A stretch of DNA of 64,000 bases from MWCO01 sp964488865. Its GTDB lineage: Bacteria; Myxococcota_A; Polyangia; Polyangiales; Polyangiaceae. The notes below the pieces were generated by a model that made no database searches, was not told the origin of the DNA, and saw nothing but the letters and a program-made list of their open reading frames with translations. The stretch lies in NCBI GenBank assembly GCA_964488865.1, contig CAZAWR010000016.1, positions 62,001-126,000 of the forward strand, in the 5' to 3' direction. How positions within the stretch are numbered: position 1 is the first letter of the stretch; each line of letters begins with the position of its first letter. The position numbers were made by a program, and so were the translations under genes. This document shows positions 40,353 through 49,085 of this stretch, piece after piece.

Positions 40353-40772
40353 ATGCGTACCTTCCCCTTGATTGCCATCGCTGTTCCGCTGCTCTGCGCG
40401 ATCGGCTGTGGTCGAGCCGATGACACGCGCAGCGCCCACGCAGGCCAGCCTGTTGCGGCCTCCTCCGCAGCGGCCGAACCCGTCGCCCAGATCGTCTTCC
40501 TCGACCAGGAGGAAGCGTGCGACTGCACGATGAAGCGGGTCGACGCCACCTGGAGGGAACTGCAGAGCGCACTCGGGGCCAACAGCGGCGTGCAGGTCGA
40601 GCGCGTCCATCTCGACACCCAGAAGGACCTCGCGAAGGACTACCTGAAAGCCAAGCCCGTCATGGTGCCACCGGGCATCTACTTCATGTCTGGCAAGGGA
40701 GACCTTCTGGAAATGCTCCAGGGCGACATTACCGCCGCCCAGATCTCGGCTGTTCTCAAGAGGACGCAGTAG
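40353..40772 (+). CDS. Thioredoxin-like lipoprotein with Cys-Asp-Cys motif
   Basis: 139 residues. Signal ends LLCAIGC (lipobox). The mature part is a compact thioredoxin-like fold (AQIVFLDQEEACDCTMKRVD, then VHLDTQKDLAKDY and VPPGIYFMSGKG with a Pro near the cis-Pro position). The active-site CxxC is replaced by CDC, which can still form a strained redox-active disulfide. Last gene of the operon; the likely periplasmic partner of CcdA. Confidence 0.75.
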   Translation: MRTFPLIAIAVPLLCAIGCGRADDTRSAHAGQPVAASSAAAEPVAQIVFLDQEEACDCTMKRVDATWRELQSALGANSGVQVERVHLDTQKDLAKDYLKAKPVMVPPGIYFMSGKGDLLEMLQGDITAAQISAVLKRTQ

Positions 40773-40843
40773 TGACCCGAGAGGGCGGGCGGCGCGTGAA
40801 CGGGTGCGAGCCGACGACGCCGCACGGTGGTACAATTTCCACG

Positions 40844-41038
40844 ATGGATCGCGAAGTACGAGTCTTCACGACGCACGGAGGTTCGGACGAGGCGGACCGG
40901 GGGTACTATCGATCGTTGTCTCCGCAGCAGCGCGTGGACATTCTGCTCGAGATCGTCGCTCGGTACCGGGAGGACCAAGGTGAAGCTGCAGCCCGATTTG
41001 AGAGAGTTTGTCGCGTTACCGAGCTTCCGGCCGGGTGA
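40844..41038 (+). CDS. Small conserved protein, possible orphan antitoxin-like
   Basis: 64 residues: charged N-terminus, then YYRSLSPQQRVDILLEIVAR and a terminal ERVCRVTELPAG. This short pattern (a Tyr-Tyr-Ser-Leu-x-Pro box and a LDILL helix) is familiar from small proteins often encoded beside minimal nucleotidyltransferase or toxin genes. No partner is encoded next to it here, and the 205 bases downstream show no gene. Function unknown. Confidence 0.6.
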   Translation: MDREVRVFTTHGGSDEADRGYYRSLSPQQRVDILLEIVARYREDQGEAAARFERVCRVTELPAG

Positions 41039-41243
41039 CGGATCTTGCGGGGCCCTAGGCGAGCCTCCGCGCAACTGACCCGGTAAGCCGCCCCATCCAT
41101 GTCACGCCCTGGGTCAACCTGTGCCAGACCAGTCCCGCCCAGCGTGTCGTAAACCCCTAAAAATCAAGCGGTCCATTCCGATGGCCCGGTGGCTTGCATC
41201 TTGCTCCCCGTCTCCCTGACACATCGACAAGGAGACATCGGAC

Positions 41244-42596
41244 ATGCGCACCCATTCGCTTCTCATCCCCTCCGCTCTCGCTTTCTTGATGCTCGGCGCC
41301 TGCAGTTCCGACGAAACCACGACCCCGGACCCGTCGCCCTCCGACCAGCAGGTCGCCAAGTCGGACCTGCAACGCGAAGAGAACCCCGCGATCAGCGACG
41401 ACGCCAAGGACAAGCTCGTCGACGGGCACAACGCCTTCGCCTTCGACATGTTCGACCTCATCCGGCAGGACGAAGGCGCGGACAAGAACATGTTCTTTTC
41501 GCCCACGAGCATGACCGTCGCGTTGTCGATGGCCTACGCGGGCGCCCGCGCCACCAGTGCCACCGAGATGGCCGCCGCCCTCCACTACACCGTCCCGCCC
41601 GAGGACCTCTTCGCTTCGTTCAACTGGCTCGATCAGACCCTCGAAGGGCGGGACGACTTCGCCTACGACCGCGCCCTGTCCGAGGCGGAGATGTACGGCG
41701 AAGGGGAGCTGCCCTCGCGAACTGACTTCCGGCTGCACATCGTCAACTCGATCTGGGGCGAGCGCACCATGACCTTCGAGCAGCCCTTCCTCGACACCCT
41801 CGCCGTGAACTACGGCGCCGGCGTGTTCCTCTCCGACTTCAAGGGCAACCCCGACGTCGAGCGCGTTCGCATCAACGATTGGGTGGCCGAGGAGACCCTG
41901 GACCGGATCCAGGACCTCATCCCCCAAGGGGCCGTCGACGGCAGCACGCGCAGTGTGCTCGTCAACGCCATCCATCTCAAGATGCCCTGGGACAAGCCCT
42001 TCGACAAGGCCGAGGACCTGAGCTTCACGCGCCCCGACGGGACGTCCGTGGCCGCCCCGGCCATCAAGAAGAGCGAGCTTTGGCAGTACGCCGAGGCCGA
42101 CGGGCTGCAGGCGGTGCGCATCCCGCTCGAAGGCGCCCAAGTCGAGCTCGTCGTCGTGGCGCCCCCCACCGGAGGGCTCGATGCCTTCGAAGCCGGGCTG
42201 ACAGGCGAGAGCTTCCAGACGTTGTTCGACGGGATGCAGACCCATCAGGTGAACTTCCGGATGCCGAAGGTCAGCTTCACGACGCCGTCCATCATGCTCC
42301 GGCCGAAGCTCGAGGCCCTGGGCATGAACGCCCCCTTCTCGCCCGCGACCGCGGACTTCTCGGGCATCACCCAGGACGAGCCCCTGTTCATCTCGGACGT
42401 GGTTCACAAGGCGATGCTGGGGATCGACGAGAACGGGGTGGAAGCCGCGGCGGCGACGGCCGTCCTTCTGGCCGGCAGCGGAGTGCCCCCGGAGCCTGTC
42501 GATTTCCACGTGGACCGGCCGTTCTTCGTCGCCATCGTGGACGGTCCCACCAAGACCATCCTGTTCGCAGGGCATATCGTCGACCCCACTGAGTGA
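41244..42596 (+). CDS. Serpin-family lipoprotein
   Basis: 450 residues. Signal ends LMLGAC (lipobox), then a Pro/Ser/Asp linker of about 35 residues. The serpin fold is clear: NMFFSPTSMTVALSMAYAGA, NSIWGERTM, LVNAIHLKMPWDKPF, FRMPKVSF and ISDVVHKAMLGIDENGVEAA. The hinge reads GIDENGVEAAAATAV, close to the inhibitory consensus E-x-G-T-E-A-A-A-A-T, with Val in place of Thr at P14. The loop continues LLAGSGV before the PFFVAIVD strand. This suggests an inhibitor of serine or cysteine proteases displayed on the cell surface. Target unknown. Confidence 0.92.
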   Translation: MRTHSLLIPSALAFLMLGACSSDETTTPDPSPSDQQVAKSDLQREENPAISDDAKDKLVDGHNAFAFDMFDLIRQDEGADKNMFFSPTSMTVALSMAYAGARATSATEMAAALHYTVPPEDLFASFNWLDQTLEGRDDFAYDRALSEAEMYGEGELPSRTDFRLHIVNSIWGERTMTFEQPFLDTLAVNYGAGVFLSDFKGNPDVERVRINDWVAEETLDRIQDLIPQGAVDGSTRSVLVNAIHLKMPWDKPFDKAEDLSFTRPDGTSVAAPAIKKSELWQYAEADGLQAVRIPLEGAQVELVVVAPPTGGLDAFEAGLTGESFQTLFDGMQTHQVNFRMPKVSFTTPSIMLRPKLEALGMNAPFSPATADFSGITQDEPLFISDVVHKAMLGIDENGVEAAAATAVLLAGSGVPPEPVDFHVDRPFFVAIVDGPTKTILFAGHIVDPTE

Positions 42597-42665
42597 CCAC
42601 CCCAGTGCGAGAATGGACCGGCTGCGTGGGCCGGTCGGATCGTGACCGCCTCCGCGATCGGCTGC

Positions 42666-42852
42666 GGAGGCGACGGAAGAGTGCCTCCCGTTCAGAATTC
42701 CCGGTCCCCGGTCCCCAGCTCACCAGTTCGGCGGCCTGGTGGATCGAGACCGCGTCCGCCGCCCGTGGAGGCGACGGAAGAGTGCCTCCCGTTCAGAATT
42801 CCCGGTCCCCGGTCCCCAGCTCACCAGTTCGGCGGCCTGGTGGATCGAGACC
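42666..42852 (+). repeat. 86-base direct repeat, two copies 101 bases apart
   Basis: 42666-42751 and 42767-42852 are identical, separated by 15 bases; a degenerate third start is visible at about 42630-42665. Contained in the 423-base gene-free stretch between the serpin and mqsR. No coding function is supported. Confidence 0.85.
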
Positions 42853-43019
42853 CTCCGCAACCGCAGGGTGGTCCAGTACCTCGACGGGATGAAGCAAAGG
42901 GTCGACGAATGCAGAATGGGTTGGCGTTGACGGAGCGCCGAGCGGGCGAGCTGCCAAGAGTTGGGCGATCGCCGTTGCCGCGGTGTTCACCATATGCCAA
43001 ATTCTCGTTCAGGTGATGG

Positions 43020-43334
43020 ATGGCTTCTTGGACACCCAAAATCGTGCGACGGGTCCGCGAGCTCGCGGCGAACGGCCATGTCCGGTTCACGCACAAGGCG
43101 CTGTACGAGATGGCGTCCCTCGGAATGGACCAGGAAGACGTCCTGCACTTGCTGCAGCACCTTGACCCGAAAGAATGCGCGGGGCGCCTGAGGTCGTCGC
43201 TCACGAGCGAGTGGCTCTACGTGTTCAAGCCGACGGTGGCTGCGACCACCCTGTACGTGAAGATTGCGCTCCGCCAGGGGTGCATTGTCGTGTCGTTGCA
43301 CGAGGACGAGGAGAACGACCATGACCAGACCTGA
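43020..43334 (+). CDS. mqsR: MqsR-type mRNA interferase toxin
   Basis: 104 residues aligning over their length with MqsR (RelE-like fold, cuts mRNA at GCU/GCN sites): KIVRRVRELAANGHVRFTHK, then LGMDQEDVLHLLQHL, SEWLYVFKP, TTLYVKIALRQGCIVVSLHE. The conserved Lys and Tyr of the KxxxxY/LYVKI region are present. AGGTG is 5 bases upstream of the ATG. The toxin gene comes first, as in E. coli mqsRA, and overlaps the antitoxin gene by 14 bases. Confidence 0.88.
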   Translation: MASWTPKIVRRVRELAANGHVRFTHKALYEMASLGMDQEDVLHLLQHLDPKECAGRLRSSLTSEWLYVFKPTVAATTLYVKIALRQGCIVVSLHEDEENDHDQT

Positions 43335-43785
43335 TCGAGCTCGCAAGTCCCCAGCATCTCCAAAGCGCGCGGCGACCTTGCCCGACGACGCATGCCCCGC
43401 CTGCGGTGCGGTGATGGGCGAGATGCGTGGGCGTCTGCCCTATCCGGTCAACGGGGAGGACGTCAAGGTGGCGGCGTCGCACCTCCTTTGCCCGGACTGC
43501 GGTGAGGTCGTGTTGCGCCTCGACGATGCGAGGCGGCTGCGCGCGGCAGCCATCGCGGCGTATCGCAAGAAGCACCGGCTCCTTTCGGCGGACGAGATCC
43601 GAGCGGTGCGCGAGCATCATGGCCTCACGCAGGCGGAGCTGGCCAAGCTCCTGCACCTCGGGCTCAACACCGTCTCGCGCTGGGAGGCGGGGCGCAACGT
43701 CCAGACCGGAGCGATGGACGTTTTGCTTCGCCTGCTTCGAGATGTGCCTGGGACGCTCGGGTACCTCAAGACCCTTGCCGCCTGA
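43321..43785 (+). CDS. mqsA: MqsA-type antitoxin with zinc and HTH domains
   Basis: 154 residues. The N-terminal zinc-binding domain has CPACG and CPDCG; the C-terminal XRE-type HTH is LTQAELAKLLHLGLNTVSRW. In the family the N-terminus binds MqsR and the HTH binds the operon operator. Start at MTRPDRARK inside the toxin gene. Both domains look intact. Confidence 0.9.
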   Translation: MTRPDRARKSPASPKRAATLPDDACPACGAVMGEMRGRLPYPVNGEDVKVAASHLLCPDCGEVVLRLDDARRLRAAAIAAYRKKHRLLSADEIRAVREHHGLTQAELAKLLHLGLNTVSRWEAGRNVQTGAMDVLLRLLRDVPGTLGYLKTLAA

Positions 43786-43858
43786 GCCTGCTACAAACCA
43801 TGGCTTCGATGCGGGCTCTTGCGTGCCAGCCGGGCCCTGCGAGTGGCTGTCTCAAAAG

Positions 43859-44195
43859 CCGAGCCCGAGCCCGAGCCGGAAACCACAGAAGGCGCAGAGA
43901 GCACAGAAGGGGATGGGGTTGGTGCGGAGGCAGGGACGTGATGCGCCGCGCGAGCCGAGCCCGAGCCCGNNNNNNNNNNNNNNNNNNNNNNNNNNNNNNN
44001 NNNNNNNNNNNNNNNNNNNNNNNNNNNNNNNNNNNNNNNNNNNNNNNNNNNNNNNNNNNNNNNNNNNNNGCCCGAGCCCGAGCCCGAGCCGGAAACCACA
44101 GAAGGCGCAGAGAGCACAGAAGGGGATGGGGTTGGTGGGGAGGTTGGCAGGGACGTGACGCGCCGCGCGAGGCCGAGCCCGAGCCCGAGCCCGAT
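43859..44195. repeat. Tandem module of GCCCGA hexamers and CACAGA-type repeat, with assembly gap
   Basis: Two copies of a module of about 110-125 bases flank 100 N (43970-44069): (GAGCCC)n, then GGAAACCACAGAAGGCGCAG, then a GGGATGGGGTTGGTG block, then GACGTGA and GCGCCGCGCGAG, then (GAGCCC)n again. More copies are probably collapsed in the gap. The module abuts the 3' end of the kinase-FGE gene. No coding function. Confidence 0.8.
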
Positions 44196-44204
44196 CCGGA
44201 TGGG

Positions 44205-46349
44205 TTAACCCGCGTGATGAGAATCTCCAGTCCCCCTCGCGTCGGACGGACGCGATGCACATCGAAAACCGATGCCGTGCGATCGCGTTTCGGGAACCAT
44301 CGCGAACCGGAACGCAGGGTTTACCCACAGCGGGTGTCCCCCATTGAACGCGCCCCCTCGGATCACGCGACGCGTACCTTGATCGGGGCCCGTGGGGTCG
44401 GCCAGGTCGGCTGCCTCGTAGCTGGCCATGTAGTCCCCGGTCCACTCGAACACGTTCCCGATCACGTCGTGCAAGCCGAACATCGTGATGCCCGCGGGGA
44501 AGCTCCCCACAGGCGCCGTCCCAGCGAAGCCGTCGTCCTTGTCGTACATCCGCGGTCCCGCACGAAGGCCTCGCGCCTTCTGCCAGCTCGTGCACTCGGT
44601 TCCGCAGGCGTTCATGTGCTTCTCGTCGGGGAGGTCATCACCCCAGGGATAGGCGCCTCCATCCGACCCGCGCGCGGCGAACTCCCACTCGGCTTCCGTG
44701 GGCAAGCGCTTGTCGAGGTGCTTGCAGTATTGAGCGGCCTGGTCCCATGTGACGCAGTTGATGGGATGGCGCTCCAGACCCGGTTTGCCGAAGGTGCACA
44801 GCGTTCCGTGGGCCTCCAAGGACCGCGTGTGCTCCTTGTCGCCGATCGTCTCGGACCTCGGCCAGAAAGGGACGGGGGCCGGGCGCAGGCACTCGCCCAC
44901 GTCCGAGCAACTCTTGTATTCCGCTGCCGTCACCTCGTGAACATCGACGCAGAACGGAGCCAGCCGCACCTTGTGCGCCGGCGCCCAGAGCTCGTGTCCC
45001 GGCTCGTTGGACCCTCGGAAAAAGCTCCCCCCTGGCACATACGCCATCCCAGGCGCGCACGTAGGCTCGACGACGGCTGCTGACGTCGCGCTCGTGGTCG
45101 ACGGGCCGTCAGGGCTCTCCAACGCGGGCACAGGGCCGGCGCGATTCGCCCCGACCCCGATTCCGACAGCAAGAAGACCCAGGGTCAAAGCGCTCACCGC
45201 GGTGACCAGAAGCGACAGGCGTTTCGTCCTTGTTCGCGCGACCTGCGCGCTTGGCTCCTCGAGCAACGCGCCTCCGAGCATCGTCTCGCTCACGGCCCCG
45301 CTTCGAGGGACGTGCGCAACGGTCTCGGGGATCGAGAGAGCCGACGACGCCGGTCGCGTGCGCGCCGAAGCGGCGGACACCTGGGGGGAGCTCGACGGTC
45401 CCTCGTGGGACACGCCTGCCGCCGCTCGCAAGGCGGACCAGAAGTCCCCCATGTCGGCGTACCGGTCCACCGGACGGATCGCCAACGCTTTGGCGAACAC
45501 GGCCTCCACGTCGTCGGAAACGAGGGCGCCGAAGGAACGGGGGGTGGGGCGACGGGTGGGGTCGCAGCTTGCCATGCCGAGCGCGACAGGGTCCTCCCCG
45601 TCCAGCGCGGGCAACCCGCCGCGAAGCATCTCCACGAGCACCAGGGCGAAGCCGTACACATCGGTCCAGGGCCCCGTGGCGCCATAGCTTCGGCGGAACT
45701 GCTCGGGAGCGGCATGCGTCGGTGACAAGGCCCGCAGCGACAGCGTCGTGTGCTGCAGTGCCTGGGACCGATCCATGTCCGGGGACATGACCTTCGCGAT
45801 TCCGAAGTCGAGCAGCTTGACCGTGGGCGAGGTTGGGTCCTCGGAGCGCACGAGGAAGATGTTGGAGGGCTTGATGTCCCGGTGGACGATGCCGCGGCGG
45901 TGCGCGAGGGCCAGGGCTTCCGCTGGGGCATTCATGCACGCGATGACGTGCCCCAGGCTTCTGGCGGGCTTGCCCGCGCGGGCTTCCGCTTCCAGCGTGT
46001 CATCCAGGGCGCTGCCCTCGAGCCACTCGAGGACCAAGTACGGGATCGTTTCGCCGTGAGGCCGGGAGAACGTGCCGACGTCGCGCGCTTGGACCACGGC
46101 CGTCGTGGCCGTGGACAACTCGATCATGAGCTTGCCCTCCCGGACGAACGCTTCGAGCAGCGCGTGGCGTTCGGTGTCCTTCGCCGCTTCGACCGTGCGG
46201 AGGAACTTGAGGGCGACGGTTTGGTCCCAGGCGAGGTGCTTGGCGCGATAGACGACGCTGAAGCCCCCCTCGCCTGCCAAGGCTTGTACCTCGTACTTGT
46301 CGGCCAGCACAGTTCCGATGAGATGGAGCGGGTCGGTGAGGGTCGTCAT
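44205..46349 (-). CDS. Ser/Thr protein kinase fused to FGE-like domain
   Basis: 714 residues. N-terminal Hanks-type kinase: Gly loop GEGGFSVVY (26-34), Lys48 in VALKFL, HRDIKPSN with catalytic Asp157, DFG with Asp181, and an APEQF motif. A TM helix is at about 377-401. The outer C-terminal part (about 430-714) is of formylglycine-generating-enzyme type: GMAYVPGGSFFRGS, RLPTEAEWEFAARG, GNVFEWTGD and RGGAFN. The FGE catalytic Cys pair after RGGAFN is absent, so this domain probably senses or binds a ligand rather than oxidising Cys. Kinase-FGE fusions are common in myxobacteria and planctomycetes. Confidence 0.92.
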   Translation of the reverse strand: MTTLTDPLHLIGTVLADKYEVQALAGEGGFSVVYRAKHLAWDQTVALKFLRTVEAAKDTERHALLEAFVREGKLMIELSTATTAVVQARDVGTFSRPHGETIPYLVLEWLEGSALDDTLEAEARAGKPARSLGHVIACMNAPAEALALAHRRGIVHRDIKPSNIFLVRSEDPTSPTVKLLDFGIAKVMSPDMDRSQALQHTTLSLRALSPTHAAPEQFRRSYGATGPWTDVYGFALVLVEMLRGGLPALDGEDPVALGMASCDPTRRPTPRSFGALVSDDVEAVFAKALAIRPVDRYADMGDFWSALRAAAGVSHEGPSSSPQVSAASARTRPASSALSIPETVAHVPRSGAVSETMLGGALLEEPSAQVARTRTKRLSLLVTAVSALTLGLLAVGIGVGANRAGPVPALESPDGPSTTSATSAAVVEPTCAPGMAYVPGGSFFRGSNEPGHELWAPAHKVRLAPFCVDVHEVTAAEYKSCSDVGECLRPAPVPFWPRSETIGDKEHTRSLEAHGTLCTFGKPGLERHPINCVTWDQAAQYCKHLDKRLPTEAEWEFAARGSDGGAYPWGDDLPDEKHMNACGTECTSWQKARGLRAGPRMYDKDDGFAGTAPVGSFPAGITMFGLHDVIGNVFEWTGDYMASYEAADLADPTGPDQGTRRVIRGGAFNGGHPLWVNPAFRFAMVPETRSHGIGFRCASRPSDARGTGDSHHAG

Positions 46350-46420
46350 CCGGGTCACCTGGGGGTGGGTGGAAGGCTCACGGCTGCTACGCACGAACCC
46401 TCGGGTGGTATCGGGAAGCC

Positions 46421-46564
46421 GTGAGGAACCTGCGGAAGCGCCTTTCGGTGGGCACATTGCTGCCCGCGGTACCGGTACGCGGATGACCTCGCCCCGCTAC
46501 GGTTGCCGGCGGGGTAGGGGGAAGAAGCACCTGACGCCCGGGACCGCGGCCTCCGGGTCACGCT
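46421..46564 (-). repeat. Dispersed intergenic element, copy A, upstream of kinase gene
   Basis: About 144 bases closely matching copy B at 47973-48128. It contains a hairpin CCCCGC (46492-46497)/GCGGGG (46509-46514) conserved in B with loop changes, and a GTACCGGTAC palindrome. It lies about 70 bases upstream of the kinase start, and B lies about 130 bases upstream of the next leftward gene, so it may be a 5'-UTR RNA element. Confidence 0.7.
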
Positions 46565-46616
46565 CACACCCGGGGGGGCGTTTCGGCAGCGCGGTGGAGG
46601 GCGACGGCGCCGAGGC

Positions 46617-47840
46617 TCACTCGGTCTTGTCGCCGGCCTCGGGCTCCACTGGCTCCTCCGGCGGCTTCTTCAGGGCGAACGAGCCTTCGAGCTGCTGGTG
46701 GTAGGTGAAGCCCAGGAGCACCGCGGTGTAGTCTCCGCTCAGGAACGCGCGTGCGCCGAACTCCATCTCCCCGGTCGCCACGCCTGCTCCGAGAGTGAGC
46801 AGACCGAGCTTGGCTCCCACCGGGTCATTGCCGTAGCTCACGCTCCCGAAGCCATCGAGCATGGTGGACACCGGGTGCACCGCGCGCACCAACCCGGACA
46901 CGGGCAGCGCGAACGCGCCCCCAGTCTTCCGGCCGGCGAAGGCCAAGCCGCCGGACACGTCGGTCCTTCCCAGTTGCGTGCTCATCGTGCCGATGCCACC
47001 GATGCCCACGCCGTACGCCGAGAAGCTCTCGTCCGTGTCCTTGAGAGAGGCCTTGGCGTATGCGATGGGCACATACCCACCGAACGCATACTTGGTCTTT
47101 CCCTGGTCCATCTCCATGCCGAACGACGGCGTGAGGGAGAAGCCGAACTGGCTGAGCCCGGGCACCTCGCCTCCGTCGGGCTGGGTGTCGCCAGGCCCGC
47201 GGGTCGCGTAGAATAGCGATCCGCTGATGTTCATGAACTGGGTTTGAGACAGGTTCTTCGCGAACGCGAAGGGAAGGTGGAAGCCGTTGGAGGAATTGGA
47301 CCCGCGCTCGTAAGCGCCTCCGAGGCTGAGTACGGACATGGGCACGGTGCCTGCGCGCACCTGGGCGACCCCGGACACGCCACCGCGGGCCATGAACGTC
47401 TCGATCTGGGCGTTCTGGGCGGCAAACGAGCCGCTGGCGGCCGCGAAGGAGTCGCCGGCCCCCACGGAGCACACGGCGTTGAGCAGCGCCGCGGCTGCGA
47501 GGTCCACGCGGTTGGTGGCGGTGTCGTGCAGGTTGTAGCTCTTGCCATTCACCTCGAGAATGCGCGTGTTGGGATCTCCGCCGGGCTCGATGGTGACGTT
47601 CACGCCGCAGATCGTCGTGTCGCACGGATCGCCTGTGATGGTGGCGTTGGCGCAGTCGTTCTCCCACTGGTCGGCCGCGCGTCCGGTCAGGGCGGCGACG
47701 AACTCGGGCGCATTCGCGCTAGCCTCCCCCGCGCAGAGCAGCACGAGTGCGGTGGCGCCGGTCGCGACGGCAACCCGCGTTCGACGTGCGCCCTGGGGGC
47801 TCGGACGGACGGTGAGGAATGTCGGGACGGAAGATCGCAT
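46617..47840 (-). CDS. Exported protein of unknown function, barrel-like
   Basis: 407 residues. Signal VAVATGATALVLLCAGEASA. The mature part first has CDTTICGVNVTIEP and an Ala-rich helix, then many amphipathic strands with Gly and aromatics (FGFSLTPSFGMEM, YAFGGYVPIAYAK, GVGIGGIGTM, YTAVLLGFTYHQQ), like an outer-membrane barrel. The last residues are acidic (EEPVEPEAGDKTE). Family not recognised. It is preceded by copy B of the dispersed element and followed by copy A. Confidence 0.65.
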   Translation of the reverse strand: MRSSVPTFLTVRPSPQGARRTRVAVATGATALVLLCAGEASANAPEFVAALTGRAADQWENDCANATITGDPCDTTICGVNVTIEPGGDPNTRILEVNGKSYNLHDTATNRVDLAAAALLNAVCSVGAGDSFAAASGSFAAQNAQIETFMARGGVSGVAQVRAGTVPMSVLSLGGAYERGSNSSNGFHLPFAFAKNLSQTQFMNISGSLFYATRGPGDTQPDGGEVPGLSQFGFSLTPSFGMEMDQGKTKYAFGGYVPIAYAKASLKDTDESFSAYGVGIGGIGTMSTQLGRTDVSGGLAFAGRKTGGAFALPVSGLVRAVHPVSTMLDGFGSVSYGNDPVGAKLGLLTLGAGVATGEMEFGARAFLSGDYTAVLLGFTYHQQLEGSFALKKPPEEPVEPEAGDKTE

Positions 47841-47972
47841 GGTTTCATCCCCTTGGGTTCGGAACACTGCGGAAAGGGCTAGCGCGAACGGATTGTACGC
47901 CGCCTGGCGCAGGCGGGGGAAGCGATGTTCGAACATTTCCGTCGGATCTCCAAGGCGGTCCCACTGCCCCGC

Positions 47973-48128
47973 GTGAGGAACGTGCGGAAGCACCTTTCGG
48001 TGGGCGCATTGCTCTCCGCGGTACCGGCACGCGGATGACGTCGCCCCGCTACCGTTGCTGGCGGGGTAGGGGGAAGAAGCACTTGACGCCCGGTACTCCG
48101 GCACCCGAGGTGGGCCTCCGGGTCACGC
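47973..48128 (-). repeat. Dispersed intergenic element, copy B
   Basis: About 156 bases, similar to 46421-46564 with a short insertion near its right end. The hairpin is CCCCGC (48044-48049)/GCGGGG (48061-48066). Beyond it, to 48453, the GC-rich spacer repeats GGGGTA several times (about 48064, 48152, 48180, 48198); I see no gene there. Confidence 0.7.
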
Positions 48129-48453
48129 TGCGTCTCGGTACAGGGGCAGGCGGGGTAGCGTGCGGGGCGGCGTCGCGACGGGGTACCCTGCCATGCGGGG
48201 TAGCTGCCGATGGGTGCCTCGGGTCGCTCCTTGCACAGGTCAGTGGCCATCCACGGGCGGTGGGATGCCCAGCCGCGCCGTCATCGTTGGCAGTCGAGGC
48301 AGAAAGGCGTCTCGGGTCTGACCTCGAGGCGGGCCCCTAGAGCCGGTCACCCCGGTGGTCCCCACCGCGTAGCCGCCCTTGCCCGGGGTTCCGTTCTTCG
48401 TTGAGACCTTCGGCCGCTTCCTGTACGGCAGAGGGAACGGGAGAACATCACCC

Positions 48454-49029
48454 ATGCCAACCAAAAAGTCCCCGTCTCCAGCCGAGATCCTCACCGCAAG
48501 CGACGTGGCCCGGTTCTGCGAAGTCGAGCTCAAGACCGTTCACAACTGGTGCGACAAGGGGAAGCTCCGTTGCTTCCGCACCCCGGGCCGCCACCTGCGG
48601 TTTCGTCGCCTCGAGGTCGTCGCCTTCCTGGAGGAGTACGGATATCCCATCCCGGAGTTCCTCCGCATCGCGAAGCCCAAGGTCATCGTCCTCGACGAGG
48701 ACCCCAACGTCCTCGCTGCCCTCCGGCGTGCCCTCTCCCGCCGCTTCGAGCTGTTCACGTTCCAGGAGCCGGCGGACGCCATCGTTGCGGTCGGCTCCGT
48801 GCAACCCGAGGCTGTGGTTCTCGACGCCAAGACGCAATCCCTTGACGGGCTCCGGCTCCTCGAGCGGCTCGGAAACATGGATGCGACCGCCCACATTCGA
48901 ACGGTCGTGTACGCGTCCGAAAAAATGCGCAAGCCGGCGATCGAGGCCGGCGCCTCCGACTTCGTGGTCAAGGGAGAGGTGTCGGAGCTTCGCGAGAGCC
49001 TGGAGCGGCTGTTGGGGCTCGAGGAATAG
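48454..49029 (+). CDS. HTH (excisionase/BldC-like)-receiver regulator
   Basis: 191 residues. N-terminal HTH_17/MerR-like domain: LTASDVARFCEVELKTVHNW, then KGKLRCFRTPGRHLRFRR. C-terminal receiver: VIVLDEDPNVLAALRRAL with the acidic pair, the probable phospho-Asp in AVVLDAK and the conserved Lys in FVVKGE. This reverse arrangement (DNA-binding first, receiver second) is recurrent in myxobacteria. No histidine kinase gene is adjacent. Alone; may control the arsenic operon 56 bases downstream, but that is speculative. Confidence 0.85.
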   Translation: MPTKKSPSPAEILTASDVARFCEVELKTVHNWCDKGKLRCFRTPGRHLRFRRLEVVAFLEEYGYPIPEFLRIAKPKVIVLDEDPNVLAALRRALSRRFELFTFQEPADAIVAVGSVQPEAVVLDAKTQSLDGLRLLERLGNMDATAHIRTVVYASEKMRKPAIEAGASDFVVKGEVSELRESLERLLGLEE

Positions 49030-49085
49030 CCCGGATCGTACCCTTGCCACTTGCACATACTCGCCTATGCGATTATGAGTGGCCC

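Noticed and set aside
43859..44195. Repeats around the N gap as a CRISPR array
   Set aside because: Simple hexamer and one module repeated wholly; no direct repeat/unique spacer pattern.
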